A stretch of DNA of 64,000 nt from Phocaeicola massiliensis B84634 = Timone 84634 = DSM 17679 = JCM 13223 (GTDB lineage Bacteria > Bacteroidota > Bacteroidia > Bacteroidales > Bacteroidaceae), in contig NZ_KB905472.1 in NCBI RefSeq assembly GCF_000382445.1, positions 760,444-824,443 on the forward strand, in the 5' to 3' direction. Within the stretch, counting starts at the first letter, position 1. Each line of letters begins with the position of its first letter. The position numbers and the translations under genes were made by a program. The notes below the pieces were generated by a model. The model ran no database searches and was not told where the DNA came from. It was given only the letters and a program-made list of their open reading frames with translations. Of this stretch, positions 15,008-23,547 are shown in pieces.

Positions 15008-15577
15008 TTGAACTACAAAGATTTATTTAATAGAGTGGTGTTGCTGATTTCCTCTCCGGCTAAGGCTTGGGCAGAAATCAATACAGAAGAGGATAGGCGG
15101 AAAGTGCTTGGCACATTTGTTTATCCCATGATAGGATTGTGCGGCTTGTCCGTTTTTATAGGTACTTTTATTGGAAATACAGCAGGTGTATCTGCTTTTC
15201 AGATAGCAATGACCCGTTGTTGCGCCATTTTTGTTTCTCTCTTTGGAGGATATTTCTTGGCTGCTTATGCTGTAAATCAATTGGGAAAGAAATTGCTGAA
15301 CCGAGGCGAACAGTATGAACTAAACCAACAGTTTGTGGGTTATGCCATGGTGGTGACATTTGTGCTTGATATTATCAGCGGTTTGTTTTCAATCTCCATT
15401 TTGCATTGGATACTCCAGTTCTATACCGTGTTTGTGGTATATGAAGGGGCACGCACACTGATGAAAGTGGAAGAAGCCAAACTGACCCGATACACATTGA
15501 TTGCTTCGGTGATTGTAATTGTTTGTCCGGCGCTTATTGCGGCGGTATTTAATGAGTTATCTGTTATTTTGAATTGA
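15008..15577 (+). CDS. Yip1-family inner-membrane protein
   Basis: A 189-residue polytopic membrane protein with about five hydrophobic segments (residues about 35-60, 65-95, 110-135, 140-150 and 160-185) and the Yip1-like N-terminus [22 protein letters not shown]. No ATG lies near the N-terminus, so a TTG at 15008 is the probable start, which leaves about 30 nt of leader from the predicted transcription start. Its stop overlaps the smpB ATG by one base (TGATG). Function unknown; co-transcription with smpB and metH is inferred from spacing. Confidence 0.75.
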   Translation: MNYKDLFNRVVLLISSPAKAWAEINTEEDRRKVLGTFVYPMIGLCGLSVFIGTFIGNTAGVSAFQIAMTRCCAIFVSLFGGYFLAAYAVNQLGKKLLNRGEQYELNQQFVGYAMVVTFVLDIISGLFSISILHWILQFYTVFVVYEGARTLMKVEEAKLTRYTLIASVIVIVCPALIAAVFNELSVILN

Positions 15578-16029
15578 TGAAACCGACTCCTGTAAATATA
15601 AAAAATAAACGTGCGTCGTTCGATTATGAATTTATCGATACGTACACAGCAGGTATTGTGCTTACCGGAACTGAGATAAAATCCATCCGTATGGGTAAAG
15701 CCAGCCTGGTAGATACCTATTGCTACTTTGTGCATGGTGAGTTGTGGGTAAAGAATATGCATATTGCAGAATATTTCTATGGTTCGTATAATAACCATAC
15801 AGCCCGCCGTGAACGTAAGCTGTTGTTAAGCAAGAAAGAGTTGCGTAAATTGGAAGAGGCAGGAAAGAATCCCGGCTTTACTATTGTTCCTGTCCGTTTG
15901 TTCCTGAATGAAAAAGGACTGGCAAAATTAGTTATCGCTTTGGCAAAAGGTAAAAAACAATATGATAAGCGCGAATCTTTGAGAGAAAAGGATGACAGGC
16001 GTGAAATGGATAGAATGTTTAAGAGATAG
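15577..16029 (+). CDS. smpB: SsrA-binding protein SmpB
   Basis: A 150-residue SmpB, the partner of tmRNA in rescuing stalled ribosomes. Seen: [47 protein letters not shown] and the basic C-terminal tail [25 protein letters not shown] split as [10 protein letters not shown] and REMDRMFKR. The start at 15577 (TGATG overlap with the previous stop) is chosen over a TTG one codon earlier. metH follows 12 nt downstream. Confidence 0.96.
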   Translation: MKPTPVNIKNKRASFDYEFIDTYTAGIVLTGTEIKSIRMGKASLVDTYCYFVHGELWVKNMHIAEYFYGSYNNHTARRERKLLLSKKELRKLEEAGKNPGFTIVPVRLFLNEKGLAKLVIALAKGKKQYDKRESLREKDDRREMDRMFKR

Positions 16030-16041
16030 TATATATTGTGA

Positions 16042-18777
16042 ATGGCTACATTGAAGCAAATTATTGACGAACGAATTCTCATCCTCGACGGAGCGATGGG
16101 GACAATGATACAAAAATACAACTTATCGGAACAGGATTTTAGAGGGGAACGGTTTGCACAAGTTGCCGGTCAGATGAAAGGCAACAATGACTTGCTGTGC
16201 CTTACCCGTCCTGATGTGATAAAAGATATTCATCGCAAGTATCTGGAAGCAGGTGCAGATATCATCGAGACAAACACGTTTAATGCTCAGCGGGTGTCGA
16301 TGGCAGATTATCATATGCAGGATATGTGCCGTGAGATAAATTTGTCGGCTGCCGGAATCGCTCGTGAAATGGCGGACGAATATTCCCGAAAGACTCCCCA
16401 TAAACCGCGCTTTGTGGCCGGGTCTGTCGGTCCCACCAATAAAACTTGCTCAATGAGTCCCGATGTGAATAATCCTGCAATGCGTGCACTTACTTATGAT
16501 GAGTTGGTCGGTGCCTACAGGGAGCAAATGGAAGCATTGCTGGAAGGGGGAGTGGATGCTCTCCTGATAGAGACTATATTTGATACACTGAATGCCAAGG
16601 CTGCTGTTTTTGCGGCTGAGTCGGCAATGCAGGCGGTGGGACGAGAAGTGCCTTTGATGCTCTCGGTGACGGTATCGGATATTGCCGGCCGCACGCTTTC
16701 CGGTCAGACTCTGGATGCCTTTCTTGCGTCTGTTCAGCATGCTCCTGTTTTTTCTATCGGCTTGAATTGCTCTTTCGGAGCCAAACAGTTGAAACCTTTT
16801 TTGGAAGGGCTGGCTGCGCGTGCTCCTTATTATATCAGTGCGTATCCCAATGCAGGACTCCCGAATAGCTTGGGGCAGTATGACCAGACTCCCGGAGATA
16901 TGGCTTCGGAAGTGAAGGAATACATAGACGAGGGTTTGGTGAATATTATCGGCGGATGTTGTGGCACGACTGAAGAATATATTGCCGAATATGTTCCATT
17001 GGTGCAGAAGGCACGCCCTCACATTCCGGCAGGTAAGCCTGAGCGGATGTGGCTTTCGGGATTGGAGCTGCTTGAACAGACACCCGAAATTAATTTTATC
17101 AATGTGGGCGAACGTTGCAATGTGGCGGGTTCGCGTAAGTTTCTTCGTTTGATAAACGAAAAGAAATACGAAGAGGCATTGAGCATTGCACGTAAGCAGG
17201 TAGAAGACGGTGCATTGATTATTGATGTTAATATGGATGATGGGCTGCTGGATGCCAAGGAAGAAATGACTGTTTTTCTGAATCTGGTGATGTCCGAACC
17301 CGATATTGCACGTGTTCCTGTGATGATTGATTCTTCTAAGTGGGAGGTGATAGAAGCCGGGCTGAAGTGTTTGCAAGGTAAATCTATCGTAAATTCCATA
17401 TCGCTGAAAGAGGGAGAGGAGAAATTTATCGAGCATGCCTGTCTGATTAAAAAACTGGGAGCTGCAACGGTCGTGATGGCTTTTGACGAGAAAGGACAGG
17501 CCGACACCTTCGAACGGAAGATTGAAGTTTGTTCGCGTGCCTATCGTATCTTGACAGAGCAGGTCGGCTTTAATCCGCATGACATTATTTTCGACCCTAA
17601 TGTGCTGGCTGTGGCTACGGGAATTGAGGAACACAATAATTATGCTGTTGATTTTATCAAAGCAACCGGTTGGATAAAGCAGAATCTTCCCGGAGCACAT
17701 GTCAGTGGCGGGGTAAGTAACTTGTCATTCTCTTTCCGTGGTAATAATTATATCCGTGAAGCAATGCATGCCGTATTTCTTTATCATGCCATTCGGCAGG
17801 GCATGGATATGGGTATTGTGAATCCGGCCACTTCGGTGCTTTATACCGATATTCCTGCCGATGTGCTGGAACGGATAGAGGATGTGGTGTTGAATCGTCG
17901 TCCCGATGCTGCCGAAAGGCTGATTGAAACAGCGGAAGCTTTAAAGAATACCGAAACCGGCGGCAAACCGGCGGAACAGGAGTTATGGCGTGAGGAAACG
18001 GTGGAGATGCGTCTGCAATATGCGTTGATAAAAGGCATCGGTGATTATTTGGAAGAAGATTTGGCGGAGGCGTTGCCGCTATACGGAAAAGCGGTGGATA
18101 TCATTGAAGGGCCGTTGATGGATGGAATGAACAAAGTGGGTGAGCTTTTTGGGGCCGGAAAAATGTTTCTGCCTCAAGTGGTGAAGACTGCCCGCACCAT
18201 GAAAAAAGCTGTGAGTATTTTGCAACCGCTTATTGAAGCCGATAAGCAGGAAGGAGTGCGCAGTGCCGGAAAGGTGTTGATGGCAACTGTGAAAGGTGAT
18301 GTGCACGATATCGGGAAAAATATCGTATCGGTGGTGATGGCTTGTAATAATTATGAAATTATAGACTTGGGGGTGATGGTTCCTGCCGAAACGATTGTGC
18401 AAAAAGCCATAGAAGAGAAAGTGGATATCATCGGCTTGAGTGGATTGATTACTCCGTCTCTTGAGGAGATGGCACATGTGGCTGTCGAATTGCAACGTGC
18501 AGGACTGGATATTCCGATTATGGTTGGTGGTGCTACGACTTCCAAACTTCATACTGCTCTGAAGATTGCTCCTGTTTATGGAGGGCCGGTTATTCACATG
18601 AAAGATGCTTCACAGAATGCATTGGTGGCAGCCCGTTTGCTGAATGCTGAGTCTCGCCAAGAATTTGTGGAGGGAATAAACAGAGAGTATGAAGAACTTC
18701 GCAGCAAGAATAGTGCAAAACAGGTGAAGACTGTTTCTTTGGAAGAGGCACAAAAGAATAAGTTAAACCTTTGGTAA
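16042..18777 (+). CDS. metH: Cobalamin-dependent methionine synthase, lacking activation domain
   Basis: A 911-residue MetH that transfers a methyl group from methyltetrahydrofolate to homocysteine through B12. Domains in order: homocysteine-binding barrel with the zinc Cys pair GGCCGT (residues about 1-320), pterin-binding domain beginning FINVGERCNVAGSRKF (about 350-610), four-helix cap (about 650-740) and B12-binding domain with the cobalt His motif GDVHDIGKN (about 750-890). It stops at KNKLNLW, just where the AdoMet-binding reactivation domain starts in the 1200-residue enzyme; a terminator follows 40 nt later, so no separate remnant exists here. Reactivation must use another protein. 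Confidence 0.95.
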   Translation: MATLKQIIDERILILDGAMGTMIQKYNLSEQDFRGERFAQVAGQMKGNNDLLCLTRPDVIKDIHRKYLEAGADIIETNTFNAQRVSMADYHMQDMCREINLSAAGIAREMADEYSRKTPHKPRFVAGSVGPTNKTCSMSPDVNNPAMRALTYDELVGAYREQMEALLEGGVDALLIETIFDTLNAKAAVFAAESAMQAVGREVPLMLSVTVSDIAGRTLSGQTLDAFLASVQHAPVFSIGLNCSFGAKQLKPFLEGLAARAPYYISAYPNAGLPNSLGQYDQTPGDMASEVKEYIDEGLVNIIGGCCGTTEEYIAEYVPLVQKARPHIPAGKPERMWLSGLELLEQTPEINFINVGERCNVAGSRKFLRLINEKKYEEALSIARKQVEDGALIIDVNMDDGLLDAKEEMTVFLNLVMSEPDIARVPVMIDSSKWEVIEAGLKCLQGKSIVNSISLKEGEEKFIEHACLIKKLGAATVVMAFDEKGQADTFERKIEVCSRAYRILTEQVGFNPHDIIFDPNVLAVATGIEEHNNYAVDFIKATGWIKQNLPGAHVSGGVSNLSFSFRGNNYIREAMHAVFLYHAIRQGMDMGIVNPATSVLYTDIPADVLERIEDVVLNRRPDAAERLIETAEALKNTETGGKPAEQELWREETVEMRLQYALIKGIGDYLEEDLAEALPLYGKAVDIIEGPLMDGMNKVGELFGAGKMFLPQVVKTARTMKKAVSILQPLIEADKQEGVRSAGKVLMATVKGDVHDIGKNIVSVVMACNNYEIIDLGVMVPAETIVQKAIEEKVDIIGLSGLITPSLEEMAHVAVELQRAGLDIPIMVGGATTSKLHTALKIAPVYGGPVIHMKDASQNALVAARLLNAESRQEFVEGINREYEELRSKNSAKQVKTVSLEEAQKNKLNLW

Positions 18778-18813
18778 GAAGATTTATCTTTCAAAGTATT
18801 TAGGGAATAATTG

Positions 18814-18857
18814 AAAAACTTCAAGGTCTTTTTTTAGAAGAACTTGAAGTTTTTTTA
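18814..18857 (+). terminator. Rho-independent terminator of metH operon
   Basis: AAAACTTCAAG pairs with CTTGAAGTTTT and is followed by a run of T. Confidence 0.85.
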
Positions 18858-18861
18858 AAAG

Positions 18862-18997
18862 ACGGAAGAGTTTTTTGAAAAGAACAAGGTCTTTTGGGAG
18901 GGTTGCTGTCACGAAAAACTTCCGCCTTTTAATTTATTTGATGTTTCACCGCAAATCGTTGAACATGAGTGGAATAATGCCCTGTTATGCGTGAAAC
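18862..18997. repeat. Further inverted repeats between metH and the nucleotidyltransferase
   Basis: GACGGAAG plus a T-run (from about 18861) pairs with an A-run plus CTTCCGCC (about 18912-18926), followed by TTTT. GTTTCAC (18953-18959) and GTGAAAC (18991-18997) form a second pair. These probably serve convergent termination; no gene is present. Confidence 0.4.
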
Positions 18998-19018
18998 GTG
19001 CTTTTTATTAAAGTCCTT

Positions 19019-19768
19019 TTATAGTTGATTTAGAAATTCTTCTGCTTTGATGAGCGTCTCCGGCTTTCCGATATCTATCAATTGTAGGTTGTCGACGGGA
19101 TAGCCCTGAATCCTGATGTTTTTGCAAACTTGCAGGTAAAAATCGATAATAGAATATTTCCCCGGTTTCATGCCTTTGTTCAGCAATAGCGGGTTGATTG
19201 CTTGTATACCGCTATAGGCGTATTCCCGGTACTTTCCTTCTTCGTATTTTAATCCGGCAGGTTTCACTTCGCCTGTGGTTTTATTTATCCAGCCGCACAA
19301 AAGATTGTTGCCATCAAATAGCAAGTAGCGGGAGGTGATTCGTCTGCTTACCAGCATGGTGGCGTATACATCAGGGGTTTGTTGGTGGAAGCGGATTAAA
19401 TCTTGTAAATTGCAGTTGGATAAAATATCTACATTATGCAGCAGGATACCGTTTTTATCTTCATGGCAGGGGGATATGAAATACTTGCCGGCTTTTTCCA
19501 GTCCTCCTCCGGTGTCCAGTAATTCTTCTGTCTCGTCAGAAATATGGATGTCGACACCGAAATTATGATTAGCCTGCAGAAAATCTAGAATCTGATCGGC
19601 AAAATGGTGTACGTTAATCACTATTTCATTAAAGCCCGAAGCTTTCAGTTTTAATATGACATGTTCCAGCATGGGCTTTCCGGCTACTTCTATCAGCGCT
19701 TTGGGTTTGGTATCTGTCAGGGGTTTGAGCCGGCTTCCCAAGCCGGCTGCAAAAATCATAGCTTTCAT
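19019..19768 (-). CDS. MurU-like sugar-1-phosphate nucleotidyltransferase
   Basis: A 249-residue nucleotidyltransferase. The N-terminus MKAMIFAAGLGSRLKPLTD and PKALIEVAGKPMLEH form the nucleotide-binding signature of the GT-A-like family; a second Asp motif (LLHNVDIL) coordinates metal. Family members next to an anomeric sugar kinase, such as MurU beside AmgK, make UDP-MurNAc from recycled MurNAc-1-phosphate. Its ATG overlaps the stop of the upstream kinase-RapZ fusion (ATGA), which supports a shared pathway. The exact sugar is inferred; a mannose or glucose-1-phosphate transferase is possible. Confidence 0.8.
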   Translation of the reverse strand: MKAMIFAAGLGSRLKPLTDTKPKALIEVAGKPMLEHVILKLKASGFNEIVINVHHFADQILDFLQANHNFGVDIHISDETEELLDTGGGLEKAGKYFISPCHEDKNGILLHNVDILSNCNLQDLIRFHQQTPDVYATMLVSRRITSRYLLFDGNNLLCGWINKTTGEVKPAGLKYEEGKYREYAYSGIQAINPLLLNKGMKPGKYSIIDFYLQVCKNIRIQGYPVDNLQLIDIGKPETLIKAEEFLNQL

Positions 19769-21195
19769 AAAGTCGATTCGAATATTTGTTCTATGTTTTG
19801 TTCGCGGTGAATCAAGACAACCTTTACACCGAATTTCCGGTTTAAATGCTCAGCTGTATGTTGGGCCGAATAGACCGACCGGTGTTGTCCGCCGGTACAG
19901 CCGAAGCATACAGACAGGTTGCTGAACCCTCGCTCCATATATCGTTTGACCGACGCGTCCACCAGTGCGTATGCATGTTCCAGAAAAGGAAAGATTTCTC
20001 CGTCTTCTTCCAAAAAGCGGATAACAGGTTCATCCAGTCCGGTAAAGGGTTTGTAGCGTTCGTATTTACCGGGATTATTTACGGCACGGCAATCGAATAC
20101 ATAACCGCCTCCGTTACCTGTAGGGTCGTCGGGTATGCCTTTTTTATATGCAAAACTCATCACTTTAACCGTCAGTTGGCGTTTTTTCAGCTCGTCCTTG
20201 AATTGTTTCAATTCAGTCAGCTCGCGCAAGACGGAGCATAAGTAAGGATATTCGGGATACTCATCGCGCAATAACTGCCGCAGGTTTTCTATGGCATAAG
20301 GTACGCTTTGTATGAAATGAGGCTTTTTCTCAAAATATCCGCGAAACCCGTAGGCTCCCAATACTTGCAAGGTGCGGAAAAGTACAAAATGATGCAGTTG
20401 GCTGAAAAAATATTCTCTGTCTACCGGTTTGTATTTGCAAAGCGCGTCAATGTATTCTTCCAAGAGTTCTTTTTTTAAAGTGTCAGGGTATTGGGCTTTG
20501 GCCTGCCATAAGAAAGAGGCGACATCATAGAAGAACGGGCCTTTGCGTCCACCCTGAAAATCGATGAACCATGGTTTGTCATCTTTAATCATTACATTCC
20601 GGCTTTGGAAATCGCGATACATGAAAGTGGCTGAAGAGCTGCGGAGCAGTACATCGCTCATCTTCTGGAAATCGTCTTCCAGTTTGTCTTCTTGAAATTC
20701 AAGTCCGGTAGCTTTCAGAAAACAGTATTTAAAGTAGTTCAAATCCCAAAGAATAGAACGTTGGTTGAATTCCGGTTGCGGGTAACAATGGGAAAAATCA
20801 AATCCGTCGGCCCCTGCAAATTGGATGGCCGGCAGTAGGCGGATAGTTTTGCGGAGAAGTTCCTTCTCCTCTTCCGAGAATACACTGGTGGTGCGCCCTT
20901 TTTCGATGGCATTGAATAATAATGTGTCACCTAAGTCTTCTTGTAGATAGCATGTCTTATCTGCGGAAACACAATAGACTTCGGGAACAGGAAGACCTTT
21001 TTTGCGAAAATGTGCGGCCATATAGAGAAAAGCGTTGTTCTCTTCGATGGAAGTACCATAAACGCCGATTAAATTCTGTGTTCCGGTGAGTCTGAAATAA
21101 CGTCTGTTGGAACCGGAAGAAGGCAATTCGGTAATTGTCTCGGCAGCTACACCTGTGTATGTTTGATATAAATGCTGTAAATCTTCTATAATCAT
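19765..21195 (-). CDS. AmgK-like sugar kinase fused to RapZ C-terminal domain
   Basis: A 476-residue fusion. Residues about 1-320 form an aminoglycoside-phosphotransferase-type kinase with the catalytic loop FMYRDFQSRNVM and the metal motif WFIDFQGG, as in the AmgK anomeric kinases of MurNAc/GlcNAc. Residues about 340-476 are a RapZ C-terminal domain (VFDCRAVNNPG, then CFGCTGGQHRSVYSAQ), without RapZ's own N-terminal ATPase domain. In enterobacteria that domain senses glucosamine-6-phosphate. A longer frame opens at 21225, but the -7 box at 21214-21221 puts transcription start downstream of it, so ATG 21195 is used. Likely cell-wall sugar recycling, with MurU-like partner. Confidence 0.8.
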   Translation of the reverse strand: MIIEDLQHLYQTYTGVAAETITELPSSGSNRRYFRLTGTQNLIGVYGTSIEENNAFLYMAAHFRKKGLPVPEVYCVSADKTCYLQEDLGDTLLFNAIEKGRTTSVFSEEEKELLRKTIRLLPAIQFAGADGFDFSHCYPQPEFNQRSILWDLNYFKYCFLKATGLEFQEDKLEDDFQKMSDVLLRSSSATFMYRDFQSRNVMIKDDKPWFIDFQGGRKGPFFYDVASFLWQAKAQYPDTLKKELLEEYIDALCKYKPVDREYFFSQLHHFVLFRTLQVLGAYGFRGYFEKKPHFIQSVPYAIENLRQLLRDEYPEYPYLCSVLRELTELKQFKDELKKRQLTVKVMSFAYKKGIPDDPTGNGGGYVFDCRAVNNPGKYERYKPFTGLDEPVIRFLEEDGEIFPFLEHAYALVDASVKRYMERGFSNLSVCFGCTGGQHRSVYSAQHTAEHLNRKFGVKVVLIHREQNIEQIFESTL

Positions 21196-21213
21196 GACTT
21201 TAGTATTTGTAAG

Positions 21214-21221
21214 CAAAGATA
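21214..21221 (-). promoter_or_regulatory. -7 box TATCTTTG
   Basis: Perfect TAnnTTTG box about 20 bp upstream of the chosen start of the kinase-RapZ fusion. Confidence 0.5.
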
Positions 21222-21246
21222 CCAATTAATATTGGGAATAAAAAAA

Positions 21247-21276
21247 CGGGGAGCGACTTCATTTATTCGCTCCCCG
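21247..21276. terminator. Terminator after the RNase G gene
   Basis: CGGGGAGCGA pairs with TCGCTCCCCG, with A-run on one side and T-run on the other, so it can act in both directions. It ends rng (minus) immediately upstream of the kinase-RapZ promoter. Confidence 0.85.
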
Positions 21277-21280
21277 TTTT

Positions 21281-22855
21281 TTATTTGATTTCGATTTCCT
21301 CTTTCATGTCTATTTCTTCTCCATGCATATCGGTAAACTTATATTGCAGGAATGCCAGACTTTGATCGGGGATAATCTTTATTCCGAATCCGTATTTCAT
21401 TTGCCATTTACGCTTTAGCGACACAAGGCCTTGATTAACGTAAGCAGCAATATACGGGTGGATGTACAGTGTAAATCTCTTAATCTTCAGTTTATTGACC
21501 AGGTAATCAATTTTACTCTCCAATGTATCTGTAAAAAGAATGGATGGTTTGATGCTACCTTTCCCGAAGCAGGTGGGACAGGTTTCATCTGTAGTGACAT
21601 CCATGGCCGGACGCACGCGTTGGCGGGTAATCTGCATCAGTCCGAACTTGCTGAGAGGGAGAATATTGTGTTTGGCTCTGTCTTTCTGCATATTTTGGCA
21701 CATGCGTTCATACAGCTTTTGTCTGTTCTCAGCCAGGTTCATGTCTATAAAGTCAACGACAATAATACCACCCATATCACGCAACCTCAACTGGCGCGCC
21801 AATTCATCGGCAGCTCCCAGATTGACATCCAGTGCGTTAGCCTCTTGTCCGTTACCGGATTTGGAACGGTTACCGCTATTGACATCCACCACATGAAGCG
21901 CTTCAGTGTGTTCAATAATCAGGTAAGCTCCACTCTTATACGAAATCGTTTTACCGAATGAGGACTTGATTTGTTTGGTTATTCCAAAATTGTCGAAGAT
22001 AGGAAGCTGTCCTTTGTACAATTTCACGATTTCTGCCCGTTCAGGGGCAATGAGAGATACATAATCCTTGATTTCGTGGAACACTGTTTCGTCATTTACG
22101 TAAATGTTCTCGTATGAAGGGTTAAATAAATCGCGCAACATGGCTACCGTGCGGCTGGTCTCTTCATAAACCAGTGCAGGAAGTTTGGCTGCTTTTTGTA
22201 CTTTTGTAATGGTCTCTTCCCAATGTTTCAGCAAGACTTTAAGCTCGGCATCAAGTTCGGCCACCCTTTTTCCCTCTGCCACAGTGCGAACTATCACCCC
22301 GAAGTTTTTCGGTTTGATACTTTGCAACAGTTGCTTGAGGCGGGCGCGTTCTTCGCTCGATTTAATTTTTTGAGATACGGAAACCTTGTCATTGAAGGGG
22401 ATAAGAACCAAATAACGCCCGGCGAAAGATAATTCGCAGGTCAGTCTGGGGCCCTTGGTTGAAATAGGTTCCTTTACGATTTGCACAATTACTTCCTGAC
22501 CTTGTTGGAGGGTGGTTGAAACAGTTCCCTCTTTATCAATGTCAGGCAGCATAGTAGCTTTTGAAATTGGATAAAGTTTTTTGCGGTCGCTTAAAACTTG
22601 CTTCAGATACTTCTGATAAGAATGAAATTGAGGTCCTAAGTCTAAATAGTGAAGAAAAGCGTCTTTTTCGAAACCGACATCCACGAAGCAGGCATTGAGT
22701 CCGGGCATTAGTTTTCTTACCCGTCCCAAATACATATTTCCCACATTGAAAGAAGCACTTCTTCCTTCTTTTTGGAATTCCACCAACGCCTTATCTTCCA
22801 GGAGCGCAATGGAAATTTCTTTGGGTTGTACGTCTACTACTAGTTCGCTTGTCAC
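21281..22855 (-). CDS. rng: Ribonuclease E/G family endoribonuclease
   Basis: A 524-residue RNase G-type protein, acting in rRNA maturation and mRNA turnover. Seen: an S1-like domain at about residues 38-130 (GNMYLGRVRKLMPGLNACFVDVG), the DNase-I-like catalytic core with HVVDVNSGNR and GGIIVVDFIDM (metal-binding Asp residues), and the zinc-link CPTC near residue 410. It lacks RNase E's long scaffold tail. A 13-bp stem-loop lies in its leader. Downstream of, and possibly co-transcribed with, the bS22-like and HU genes. Confidence 0.93.
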   Translation of the reverse strand: MTSELVVDVQPKEISIALLEDKALVEFQKEGRSASFNVGNMYLGRVRKLMPGLNACFVDVGFEKDAFLHYLDLGPQFHSYQKYLKQVLSDRKKLYPISKATMLPDIDKEGTVSTTLQQGQEVIVQIVKEPISTKGPRLTCELSFAGRYLVLIPFNDKVSVSQKIKSSEERARLKQLLQSIKPKNFGVIVRTVAEGKRVAELDAELKVLLKHWEETITKVQKAAKLPALVYEETSRTVAMLRDLFNPSYENIYVNDETVFHEIKDYVSLIAPERAEIVKLYKGQLPIFDNFGITKQIKSSFGKTISYKSGAYLIIEHTEALHVVDVNSGNRSKSGNGQEANALDVNLGAADELARQLRLRDMGGIIVVDFIDMNLAENRQKLYERMCQNMQKDRAKHNILPLSKFGLMQITRQRVRPAMDVTTDETCPTCFGKGSIKPSILFTDTLESKIDYLVNKLKIKRFTLYIHPYIAAYVNQGLVSLKRKWQMKYGFGIKIIPDQSLAFLQYKFTDMHGEEIDMKEEIEIK

Positions 22856-22892
22856 TTTTGTATTCTTAAATTATTCACTTTTCTCATTAAAC

Positions 22893-22941
22893 AAAGAACA
22901 AACCTGAAAGACATTTTGTTGCTTTGCAAGGTTTGTTCTTT
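22893..22941 (-). terminator. 13-bp stem-loop upstream of rng
   Basis: AAAGAACAAACCT (22893-22905) pairs perfectly with AGGTTTGTTCTTT (22929-22941). On the minus strand it is followed by only GTTTAATG, so it may be an intercistronic terminator for the HU genes or a leader hairpin through which RNase G regulates its own mRNA, as RNase E does in E. coli. Confidence 0.5.
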
Positions 22942-22965
22942 ATTTGTCGTCAGACAGACTACAAA

Positions 22966-23058
22966 TTATTTTTTGCTTTTATGTCTGTTCTTTCTTAGTC
23001 TTTTTTTACGCTTGTGCGTTGACATTTTATGTCTTTTTTTCTTCTTTCCGCTTGGCAT
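22966..23058 (-). CDS. 30-residue AURKAIP1/COX24-type ribosomal protein
   Basis: A 30-residue, almost entirely basic peptide: MPSGKKKKRHKMSTHKRKKR followed by LRKNRHKSKK. The KRHKMxxHKRKKRxRKNRHK pattern is that of the AURKAIP1/COX24 domain, whose relatives are the mitochondrial ribosomal protein mS38 and mycobacterial bS22. It should bind rRNA in the ribosome. It lies 34 nt after the HU gene on the same strand, which makes co-transcription likely. Easily missed because of its size. Confidence 0.85.
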   Translation of the reverse strand: MPSGKKKKRHKMSTHKRKKRLRKNRHKSKK

Positions 23059-23092
23059 AGCTTCAAATTTTATGGGTTAATACTCTAGTTGT

Positions 23093-23368
23093 TTATTTTT
23101 TTACTGATAATGTAAATGTCTTTGCTGGCTTAAAAGCCGGAATATTATGTTCCGGAATGATAATCGTAGTGTTCTTTGAAATATTACGAGCTGTTTTCTG
23201 AGCTCTCTTCTTCACAATAAAACTTCCAAAACCACGCAAGTATACATTTTCCTCTCTTGACAAAGATTCCTTAACTGTATCCATGAAAGCTTCGAGTGTA
23301 TTCAACACTGCTTGTTTATCAGCACCGGTTTTCTTCGTAATTTCGTTTACGATATCTGCTTTAGTCAT
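23093..23368 (-). CDS. HU-family DNA-binding protein
   Basis: A 91-residue HU/IHF-type nucleoid protein. The helical N-terminus (MTKADIVNEITKKTGADKQ) is followed by the saddle with VYLRGFGSFIVKKRAQKTARN and the DNA-binding arm ending IPAFKPAKTFTLSVKK, with the family's intercalating Pro region (IPEHNIPAFKP). It bends DNA as a dimer. The small ribosomal protein gene lies immediately downstream. Confidence 0.93.
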   Translation of the reverse strand: MTKADIVNEITKKTGADKQAVLNTLEAFMDTVKESLSREENVYLRGFGSFIVKKRAQKTARNISKNTTIIIPEHNIPAFKPAKTFTLSVKK

Positions 23369-23499
23369 TTCGCTAATAATTATTGTTATACTTATATCTT
23401 AATTTTTTGGACTGCAAATATATAGCTTTTCTAGCTCTTTAAGAAATATATTCAGAATAAATTTCCTAAAAAAAATGTCAGCTTTGGTTTTCTTGCCTT

Positions 23500-23507
23500 A
23501 TTTTTGC
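23500..23507 (+). promoter_or_regulatory. -7 box TATTTTTG of the mutY operon
   Basis: Perfect TAnnTTTG box 41 bp upstream of the mutY ATG. Confidence 0.5.
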
Positions 23508-23547
23508 AGAATTAACGCACATTTTGTGCTGATTTGTAACGTTAGAC

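Noticed and set aside
16450-17700. 416-codon open frame antisense to metH
   Set aside because: It lies wholly within metH on the other strand, has no start context or family match, and its His/Ser/Arg-rich composition is that of a complementary-strand shadow.
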